Source: Oryzias latipes (Eukaryota; Chordata; Actinopteri; Beloniformes; Adrianichthyidae). From it: DNA of 64,000 bases. A program made the position numbers and the translations under genes. Numbering within the stretch: position 1 is the stretch's first letter; each line of letters starts with the position of its first letter. The notes beneath the pieces were generated by a model. That model made no database searches. It saw nothing but the letters and a program-made list of their open reading frames with translations, and was not told the origin of the DNA. Below, piece by piece: positions 46,850 through 64,000 of this stretch. The stretch is taken from contig NC_019872.2 of assembly GCF_002234675.1 (NCBI RefSeq), forward strand, positions 15,621,950 through 15,685,949, written 5' to 3'.

Positions 46850-47330
46850 ACGATCAGATGAGTAGTTCCTGTATTGTGGATGCTGGAGGATGTATAAAAG
46901 GTGTAGCCCTTAAAACTTTGAGGTTGTTTTTTTGGGGGGGGGGGTGGGGGGGGGCGCACAGATGTAACTTTTGAAGGTCGGGAAGTCGCGCGGTATTAAA
47001 AACAACAGCTGTGAAGTCCCTCCCACGGCATTCAAACGGCAACATCCAGCTGCCCCACTTCCCCTCTGAGAACGGATAGAGCCTACCTCTCTCTGCGGCG
47101 CCGCGCGCAGCTTCACCCACTTCCTGCTCGAAGGTTCAGTATTTGGCAGCCGGCTGTCCGCGTGCGGAGAACAGGGATCAAAAGCTCAACTCTGAAGAAG
47201 ATGTGGCCGCTGCGGGCCGGAGGTGGTGGTGGTGGCGCAGGAGGGGGCAGTGGAACAGCTCTGGCTGGACGCCTCCGACACTTGGATGCTGAAGATGTGC
47301 TGTCCAATTGAAACACACCATCCGCGGAAC
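46850..47330 (-). promoter_or_regulatory. GC-rich promoter and noncoding first exon of slc12a9
   Basis: A CpG-rich island about 2.4 kb upstream of the coding start. On the - strand, GCAGAGAGAG|GTAGGC at 47087/47086 is a plausible donor that would pair with the acceptor at 44672-44671. Its start site is unknown. A long G tract (46935-46957) lies just inside the presumed intron. Confidence 0.4.
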
Positions 47331-48465
47331 GCCTTGTTCTCCTCGTATTTGTTCAAAACTGTCACGAGATAACTTCCCCATGTGACTTTCAGAAAAAGGA
47401 GGGGGAGGAGGGGGAGAAAACATCCCAAACACGAGCAAAGGTAGTTCCGAAATAGCCACGCCCCTGATGAGCAAGCACGTCAAACGTGACCTAAAAGGTT
47501 AAATATAGCTAAAGTATAGGCTGCAACTGTATAAACAATAGCTTAATGTTTTCTTATTGTAACGAATCTCAACTGCGTGTTATACATTTATACGTGAATG
47601 GTGTTTGCGCGAGGATAAGAGAACGTTTCAAAAATAGCCGTACTCGTCCTAATGACCACTAGAGGTCACTATTGGGACAAAGAAAGTTCTCTCTGACCTC
47701 TGACCTGCTCAGATCATCCTTTGTCTTCCTGTTCAAATTCAGAAAGTTTTATTTTTATTCTTATGAACATCTTTTAGTACAAAATTATTTACAGTAAGGT
47801 ATGCCTAGTCTAACATGCATGTTGGAACATTTACCTCAAGCAAATCCAAGAATAGAATAGTTTAACCTTGTCTTAGAATAACAATGAAAAAATGTTTTTA
47901 AACAGAAAATACAGTAAAAAAGAGGTCAACATTTAAAATGGTGTTTGACTGTTTTTTTATAACTTCCAATTATATATTTTTAATATTTCTATAGAGGCCA
48001 AAAAGGCCTAGGTTTTTAACCTATTTCTTTAATTTTTTAAAGTGGACTTTTCCCGATCATTTTCTCTTATCTATATAACATGTTGCCAAAATCCCGATTA
48101 GGTTTACTATATATGTTTCATTGAAATGGAAGATTGAGTCACAAAGATCAACAGTATCTTATGTTTATATAATGTCATATTTTTCCCAAACATGCCTGAC
48201 ATATGTTGGAAGACAATTTCAAAATATGGAGACTAAAGGACAGTCCACAAAAAGATGTTCAATACTTTCTCCATCTGCCTGACAGAAGGAGCACAATAGG
48301 TTGAAATCGAAAAATATAATATTTTACTGGATAATACCATGTATAATTTTAAATATAATTTTTTTTTATCAATGTCAAGTCATGTTAAGTTCAGGAAGTC
48401 CAGCAGGGTTTCACTTTAAATTTTCCAATATTACAAAAATATCAGAAATAGTTTATGTCCCGCTC

Positions 48466-49210
48466 CAATCATCTTTTGATCTATTTTCAAAGCATTTCCA
48501 ATGGTCCTTAAATTATGAACAGGCTGTTTTAGCCAAAACAAAAAAAACACACACACACACACACAAAAACAGCATAATTTTCTCGGACACTTTCTGCAGG
48601 GTAGCAGAAGCTCATCAGAAATTCACCTCTTAGTTGCAACCCCACCTAATGCAGCAGAAATGGTGAGCAATACTTGAGCTGTCCAGGCCTACAGATTTGA
48701 GCCTGATGCAAGCTCAGATGAGGAAAACAAAGATGTACATGGATCCAGTCGTCTACAAGATGCATAACAATGGAGCGGAGCAGGAAGATTGTGATCTGTA
48801 TTATCTATGTCACATATTTTTTTCTAACTGGATGTTTTCGTCTGCTCTTGATTCACAACGATTTGAATAAAGAAATACCGGTACTCAGAAATGCAATTGT
48901 AACCCTTGTGCCATCCTAGGCACTTTAACATTGGGAGTTGGGTCATCTAGACCCACTAGACAGAGCTCTGAACCTTTTTTCTTCAATGATTTGTGATCTT
49001 CACTGGTGTCCATGGATTACATGAAATCTTTCCACCTTTATCCACCTTTGTCATGGTAGGGAGAACACGTCAATGTCATCCAAGATAGCACAAGGATTAA
49101 GCTTGTTTTTTTCTTTTTTTGCATTTGTTCTCCACCATCAGAAAATGTTTCAAGAAGATGTTAAAAACACCAAAACACGATTTTTATTAGAGTGATTCTT
49201 TAATAGTTAC
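48466..49210 (+). repeat. Dispersed repeat family A, copy 2 (interrupted by a MITE)
   Basis: Begins 'cccgctccaatcatctttt', as copies 3 and 4 do, and ends near 'acgatttttattagagtg'. At 48653 it keeps a decayed peptide frame whose segment reads Y-R-F-E-P-D followed by an acidic stretch ending ENKDVHG, with one in-frame stop. A family B MITE splits the copy at 48899-49100; the flanks rejoin neatly when the MITE is skipped. A short (CA)n run is at 48549-48565. Confidence 0.65.
48899..49100 (+). mobile_element. TTAA-flanked MITE (family B), copy 3, nested
   Basis: About 200 bp with the termini CCCTTGTGCC and GCACAAGGATTAA. The right flank is TTAA; the left is diverged to GTAA. Uninterrupted copies of the host repeat read 'gctattttaagctt' (52175 region) and 'gcatttttaagctc' (57440 region), so the insertion point was a TTAA. 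Confidence 0.8.
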
Positions 49211-49599
49211 AGAAAAAAACTGCTATGTCTTTAAGTTTAATCACGTACTGTAAAATATCAAGATGTCACCTAAATGGACCACTAATTAAAAAAAAAACTA
49301 AAATACTCTAGCTTTTCAAAATAAATTCCTATTAAAACACAAAATCATGCATTATTTGTGCATTCGGCTACTTTGATTACAAATGAAAAATAAATAAAGA
49401 TAATGATATTTAGACAAGATTGGTGGTCTCTGGACAGGATTAAAATGGAGTAATCTTGGGGATGTAATAATCGGGTTAGGAGATCCACGTGACTCCTGGA
49501 ATAAATAGAATTCAGTTTAAAAATGTTTCCCCGCCTGTCATTTTTTTGTGCGGTGATTGTTGAATGCGCTGTTGTGCAGACTGCGCTGAAGGCGGCTGC

Positions 49600-49627
49600 T
49601 GTGCTGAGGTGTCGGAAGAGCAAGAGG

Positions 49628-49659
<32 letters not shown>

Positions 49660-50115
49660 GGCAGCAGAGAGGAAGGAAACGAGGATAACGTCACGAAGAC
49701 TCGGAGTAAAAACAGGCTGTTTAATGGACGGACCGTGACGAGGGCTGCGAACTGGGGGTCGATTTCTGCTCGTTTTGGACAAAGATGTTTGTGTTCGAGT
49801 CTCCGCTGTGAAGAGGAGCGGCCCGTTTGAGCGAGGAAAACCGCGACGCACAGCAGCGGATTTCATCTCGCTCCTTTTCTTTCTTTCTTTGATTTTTTTT
49901 TTTTTTTTTTGCGGGGCTCCGCTAAAGCAGGAAAATGGAAGCGTGCGAGGCTCTCATCGTGACACATTGAACGTCATTTTCTGCAAATATCCCCTCCTGT
50001 TCTTCATCTTTTAATGCTCAACGAAGACGTCCACTTAAATCGTGCGCCGCTTCTTTTTATTCGGGGGACGCTCCTAGTGTCAGCTGTATTCAGAAGCATC
50101 GGGAGAAATTCACAG
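49600..50115 (+). promoter_or_regulatory. Promoter and noncoding first exon region of gnb2
   Basis: A GC-rich, purine-repeat-containing stretch that ends in a donor-like TTCACAG|GTAGCC at 50115/50116. The coding exon begins after an acceptor at 51197-51198 (TTCAACAG), 25 bases before the ATG, so an upstream noncoding exon is required. This is the best candidate. The precise exon is inferred. Confidence 0.4.
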
Positions 50116-51223
50116 GTAGCCACCTTTTATCCGAGCCTGACAGCCGCTGCATGTCTGCGGAGGATGAAATGACAGATAATGATGATGATGGTGGTGTTTC
50201 TGTGAGTGGGGATATTAGACGCCATGAGCGTGGCTGAGGATGGGATGAAGGCCGCTGTCTGGACAGTCCACCGATGCGGCCTGCAGTCAGTCACTCCCTC
50301 CGTGGTGCATGGGGGAGCTCCTGCCGCTCCTCTGCGCGTTTCCACTCATGCACTTTGTCTCTCTATGGCTGCAGAAGTCCACGAGATGCAGCTTTTGGTT
50401 GCACCTAAAGGGGTGGGGGCCCCCCTCTGACCCATCATCCTCATCATCATCCCAGCATCTGGCCTGGATGAGGCCTACCCCCCCTCCATCTTTTTTGTCC
50501 GCTCATTGGCTAAATAAACAGCTGAGCCAGGAGACAGACCCATGATACACCCCTTTTGGCTTCCATTAGTGCTGCGTGATCCATCTGGTGCGGGTCGCTC
50601 CTGGGAGCAGCGCCGTGGCCAAACGCCCCCCCCCCCTTTCCCCCCCTGTAGTGTGGACTGCATGCATGCTTCTGGGGGTTTTTGTTGCATGCAAACACTG
50701 TCAGAGGATGTAACTGTAGCTCTAATAGGCGGAGAAAAATGACAGGCAGTATGTGCAACCTGCAGGATGCTCAGCAGAGATCATATTTTTATGATCTAAA
50801 ACTGTCAGGTGGCATGAATGATCTTTGCTGTGTGCAGCAGCTTTCTAACTGGCCGGTCAGTAGTGGTTAAATCGCTTCAGATTATCACAGATTATACTCC
50901 TGAGTTAAACCAGCCATGGTTGCATTGTCATAAACAGATTACAAGGATTTTCTCACTGTGGAGATTTGAAACTGTGCTCCATTTAACTATATCTACAAAT
51001 AGAAAGCAAGAAGTGTTTTAAGTAATTTTTTTAAACGTTTTTTTTGTTAAATAAAAATCAACCGGATTAATGGATTAAATATATAAAACCATGCTAATCC
51101 TTGATAGGATTTACAGGATGCATATTCCGTCACCCTATTAAATTTCAGATTATGCTTTATTTAGATGATAATGGTTACAGTTGTGCTTCATTCAACAGGT
51201 GAAAGAACTCAGCAAAATTCAAA

Positions 51224-58001
<6,778 letters not shown>

Positions 58002-59396
58002 GCAGCCGTACACTGCCCCCACCTGTGGCCACAGGGGTGGTGCTAGTGGGGCACAGTTTGCACCCTGTATTTCACACTGTATGTACGATTTGACAAACCT
58101 GTACTGTACATAATATACATGACTTATGAGTTTACACACACTGCTTGGAAAAAAGACGACACGAAACTGACTCACGTTCACAGAACTTACGGCTGATCAA
58201 AGTGCACAGAAGCACACGCACACATTCACTCTGTAAAATAACATGTGAGACCAAAAACAGCCAAGTCTTCTTCTTCTTCTCCAATACATAAAAAAAAAAT
58301 ACAAAACACACTTTATCACTATTACCTGAATGAAGCCTTTTAATGCGCCTGATATTTCTCACTGCTCCTCCAGTTCAGCAGGGAATTGTTGGTCAGTTCT
58401 CTCTTTGTTTACAATGCAGCTCTCCAGTGCACTTCGCATTTCTTTCTCCACAACTTCTGTCTCATTTGCATCTCAGCAACGCTTACGAAAAAAAAAAGAA
58501 AAGAAACGACGTGACACCATTAACGCTTCTTAATAAATAATCACTTTTTCTTAGATGTACCTTCACATTACCTTCCGTACATCTGCTCTGAGGATTTTTA
58601 ATTTATGTCAATTTTGACACTTCTTCGTGTTTTCCCAGTGTGCCTCAGATACACTGACGATTAGAGACGATTGATGCAGTTAAATGATCTGGGGTAAAAG
58701 AGAAGGAGAATGATCTCAGCAGGCAGGAGCCAGTATTTATACTTTGACTTTGTCACTGTACTATCTTCATTGCTGTGGTATAACTGTACATAATATTAAT
58801 AAATAATAGCCACTCCTGCCATTCGTCAGTGCTTCATTTGCTTTGGTTTTACTATCCATTTGAATTAAATGGACCTGTACTCTACCATTGTATTTTCATA
58901 AATAGACTTCATTATGGAACTATATGGACTTCACCTCCATTCACCTTTAAACATCTAATACAATATTTGTACACACAAAAGAAAATGTGGTTTTATATAA
59001 ATGTTAAGAGACATCTTAGATAAAACACTAAATAATTAGGTGAATGAAAACGTTACTGAATTGTTTTACTGTTGACATTTTTAGACTTCACAATATAACT
59101 TGCTGAAATTTGTTTTAATATTTGGAAAAAAATATTGCCTTTGAGGGCGGTGGAGAAATGTACCTGACCCAAAACAAAAAAATATTTCAACAACATCTAA
59201 GTAAAGTTAGTTAACTGGATTTATTGTTTTCCTATTAAAAATAATCTACTGTTTTAAACTAAAGCTGGTAACCATGTTTTGGCTGTCTTGCACTTGAAAA
59301 CAGATAAAACTGATTTAGGAGGGTTTTCGCACCACCACGTGGTTGAAAACGGAAGTACACTTACTCACTGGTACAGCTGGATCCCCAAAACTAAAC
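58002..59396 (+). other. 3' UTR and downstream sequence of gnb2
   Basis: No coding feature. A cluster of AATAAA-like signals near 58795-58803 fits a 3' UTR of about 0.8 kb. The remainder is AT-rich and unassigned, up to the Tc1 insertion. Confidence 0.5.
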
Positions 59397-59398
59397 TA

Positions 59399-60990
<1,592 letters not shown>

Positions 60991-61002
60991 TATTATTTTT
61001 AT

Positions 61003-61332
61003 TGTGTACATGTTGACACGTGAACATTTTTGGAGCCAACAGGTGTGTTTATAACATTTGAGTGTGTGTGGACAGGCCCCGTCCCTTCTAGATTTGTATT
61101 ACATCTGAACCTGACCGTAATGATAAACATCCAGAAACTTGTTGCTTTATGCTGCTTCATGGTTTTACCCCCCCCCCCCCCTCACCCTCCTATCCCCCCC
61201 TCTCTAACATCCCTCTCTCCTCTTCCCTCTGTTCCTTTCATTTCCAACACTAAAGATTTTGATTAAAATGAATAAAGTTTGGCCTCGATTACAAAAGGGG
61301 TTTATTCAGACATACCTCTGGTTTGTCAGAAG
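61003..61332 (+). repeat. LINE 3'-tail fragment, second copy
   Basis: Matches 42366-42715 of the slc12a9 intronic LINE: 'gtgtgtttataacatttgag', 'aggccccg', a poly-C/pyrimidine tract, then 'aataaagtttggcctc' and 'aaaaggggtttattcagaca'. Homology stops near 61332, before the poly(A) end, and begins about 10 bp after the Tc1 element. Confidence 0.75.
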
Positions 61333-64000
61333 ATTCTCAGAGATCCTATGGAATACAGCAAAGAGGAAGATCAGACCCCAATGTGGAAGAGCTGAAGGTC
61401 ATTTTTTCCATTTTGTATCAATCTATTGTTATGATACTTTTATGATGTAGCAGAGATTTCATTAAAGAGTAAAAAAAATATGATTGAGTCACTTTATTTT
61501 TCAAACAATCTTTATTAAGACATGAATTCATTCAACAATCTTTTAAAAGTTTAAAGTTTATGAAATACAATCTGGAGTTAAACTTCACAAGTAACACAGA
61601 CAGGCCCGCACGTGAAAACATTGTAAAACTATTAAAGAAGAATAAAAAACAAAACTTTCTAAGGAAATAAAAGATGTTTTATTTCTGCCTACAGATCCAA
61701 AAAAAAAAAAAAGTTTCGATCTGCTTCACTTCTAGCTATAGCTGCTAGACCATTTAAACCAGACTAGAGTATAAGCTGTGACAGAAAAGTGCCTCGTGAC
61801 AAGTCATCCATCGGTCATTTCATACAGATTATGAAGGCAGATTGAGATTTCACTTTAAAAGCACATGTTTTTTTGATGATTAAGAGAACTAAAGTCACAC
61901 CAACCGGCCTACATTTCTCCACCAAAGCCACTACCTGCCAACGCTGTCGTACACAGAGCGCGGCTCTTGATTTGTTCAAATGCTTGTATTGCTTATGAAA
62001 CTAAAACATCGTCTTTCTTCACAGCGCAAAGCTGTAAGCCTGCAACCCAACAGCGTCCCTTCACTGATGATGGACTGACAGGTGAGATTACAGCCACTCA
62101 ACTGTTGCCATGGCTTAGGGCAGTTTTTCTGCAAAAAACAGAACTGCACTAAAGGTGCTTTGAGGGAAATCTATATCTCTTAAGCAAAGAATATAAATTC
62201 CTGCAATTTGGGATGAACCTGAAAGAAAAATATGCTATAATTTCTATACTTTATTCTTCCATAAAACTCATCTTTTGGTCTATATTATAGTATTCACCTT
62301 AATTTAATTTCAATCTATGGTTTGACTGTGATTTTCCTCCAAGATGATGGTTAGTTTGTAGATCAGCTTCACAAATTTCATCCTGTTTCTAGTTGCAAAG
62401 CCTGTCAGACATAACTAATTGATCAAAGGCTCCATCACCCCTTTCATGAGGATCACCTGAGAATGTGAAAGACCCGATTCAACAGGACTGATTGCTGCAC
62501 TGACAGTCCATGTCCACACAGCAGCGGACTGCCCGCTCACGTAGAGCAGCTCATTTTCACCCCGACGAGCTTGACAGCTGATCAAATAAAGCTAAAAAAA
62601 AAAAAAGAGCAAAATAAAATGTGTAGAATCCATGACCCCGCTTCAGCCTCAACATTGTGCTTGGGTTATTGGTGTGGAACATACTTTAATATAAATACAA
62701 ATCTGTCATAGATGTACATTCACTTTGATTTCTCAATATAGACTCATTTACAAATTTCAGAAAATAGGCTTCTCAGAATATTTCTAACTACTCTCCCCAC
62801 CACAAGATTAACACAATTAACACCACTGAAGAACAAGCACTTATTTTAATCTGTGCACTATGAAGCTGTATAATCTGAGCAGGCATCACACGCAGTTTCA
62901 TTCAATGCGCGCAGGAAACATGGCTTTTTTTCTGTGAGAGGATCGTCAACATGTCACCAGGCTGACAGTGACGCGTCATCATCGCTGTTATTGCTACTTT
63001 CTAAGGGGACACGTGCTCTGGTCTTTCAGAGCTCATCCGTGGGAAGATTAGTTTCTTATTTAAGTGCACTTAACCGATTGTTCATCCCAACAAGGGGGCG
63101 AACGGTTGTGCCATTTTGTTTGAGTTAGACATTTGAAGGGTTGGTAAAGGAGGCGGGGGTGGGGTGGGGCTCATGACCTTTCCTGAAACCTCTCGGCTTC
63201 CCAACTTCAAGGCACTGCTTTGACTGTAAACATGGCAGATTGCTTAAAAAAAAGTGGATTGTTTTTCAGAAACCTGTACTGAAGGTCATGGCACGGAACA
63301 GATATTCATTCGCTCAACGGGAAACACCACCTTCCACACACGACGACATCGTCATATCCAAGTCTAACATGCACACCGACGTGGTTTTGCTAAAATGAAA
63401 GTGCTTTCCATGCCCAAGTACGACTTATAATTCTGACTACAAAATCTTGATGAACTCCACTTAAAAAAAAAGTACATTTTGGATAACGCAAAAGATATTT
63501 CCGTAAGCTTTATTGATTTATCTATTGATCTACTCTACCTACTGATCACTAATCACAATTTTTTTTTTATTCTCACATGTTTTTTTTTGTTTAACATGGA
63601 GACAAAAATACATGTAAACTTGTAAAATGACAGAAACTTTCCTTTTTCTGTTTGTTTTGTTCAACCGTTTGTATCCGATTTTTTTTAAAATAATCTAATG
63701 TGACAGGAAGCTCAAAAGAGCAAATGATCTAATCTACCATCACCCAAACAAATTATGTTTTGGATTTATAAAGCTAGAAAGAAGCTCTGATTAATCTAAG
63801 GGATCATCACCTCTGCTCTTCTTCCTTTGGCCTCGACTTTCACTTATTTGCAAAATATATGGTGAACTTTGGCAGAATGGAAAAGATAAAGACTCTGATG
63901 AGTTACAGCCTTCCTCTGTTATCTACTTAAAGCTTACCAGCTTAGACTTTCTGAAGAATGCAAATGGCAGCATTGAGGGAGCGTTTCTGCTGCCATTCCA
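61333..64000. other. Unassigned right end; possible last exon on the - strand
   Basis: AT-rich, probably 3' UTR of a gene entering from the right on the - strand (TTTATT, i.e. AATAAA on -, occurs at 61496 and 61512). In 64000-63942 one - frame reads EWQQKRSLNAAICILQKV then TAA at 63944-63942. It looks protein-like but is too short to rely on, and I do not recognise it. Human GNB2 is followed by the convergent GIGYF1; the tail seen here does not resemble the GIGYF C-terminus I know. Confidence 0.25.

Overview
The window is nuclear DNA of a vertebrate, almost certainly a teleost fish. It has AT-rich intergenic sequence, spliced genes with GT-AG introns, a Tc1-like transposon with long inverted repeats, LINE tails and TTAA-flanked MITEs. 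The gene set (a fish-type IRS, a retinal guanylyl cyclase, hsd17b3, slc12a9, gnb2) fits a percomorph such as medaka (Oryzias), but the species cannot be proved from this sequence. I found no bacterial-style operon, CRISPR array, phage or tRNA/rRNA gene.

Layout, left to right. Positions 1-1818 (+) hold what looks like the last two exons of an unrecognised gene. Positions 5491-9991 (-) encode a long insulin receptor substrate in two main exons. Positions 14057-22194 (-) encode a complete 18-exon retinal-type membrane guanylyl cyclase (1086 aa when spliced). Positions 27111-31911 (+) encode an 11-exon 17-beta-hydroxysteroid dehydrogenase 3 (312 aa). Positions 33331-44644 (-) encode SLC12A9 in 13 coding exons (916 aa). 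Positions 51224-58001 (+) encode G protein beta subunit 2 in 9 coding exons (340 aa). The right end, past 58 kb, holds gnb2 3' sequence, a dead Tc1 element, a LINE tail and unassigned sequence. All four complete gene models close in phase at every junction with consensus or near-consensus splice sites.

The genes do not form a pathway. IRS and G-beta are signalling adaptors, the cyclase serves phototransduction, HSD17B3 makes testosterone and SLC12A9 is an orphan member of the cation-chloride cotransporter family. The grouping is syntenic: GNB2, SLC12A9 and the IRS3 pseudogene all lie on human 7q22, which supports calling the IRS gene irs3-like. slc12a9 and gnb2 are divergent, with their 5' ends about 3 kb apart.

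Most of the novelty is in the repeats. Three copies of a roughly 200-bp TTAA-flanked MITE are present, one nested inside a second repeat family. That second family has four copies, two of which keep a short acidic Y-x-F-[DE]-P peptide. A 2.3-kb 5'-truncated LINE with a perfect 12-bp target duplication and an extremely GC-rich body sits in an slc12a9 intron. A candidate solo LTR, a 150-bp (TA)n tract and a degenerate Tc1 are also present. I did not find a previously undescribed biological system; the nearest to novel are the coding-like repeat family, the IRS docking-site and C-terminus changes, and the irs3/gucy2/hsd17b3 linkage.
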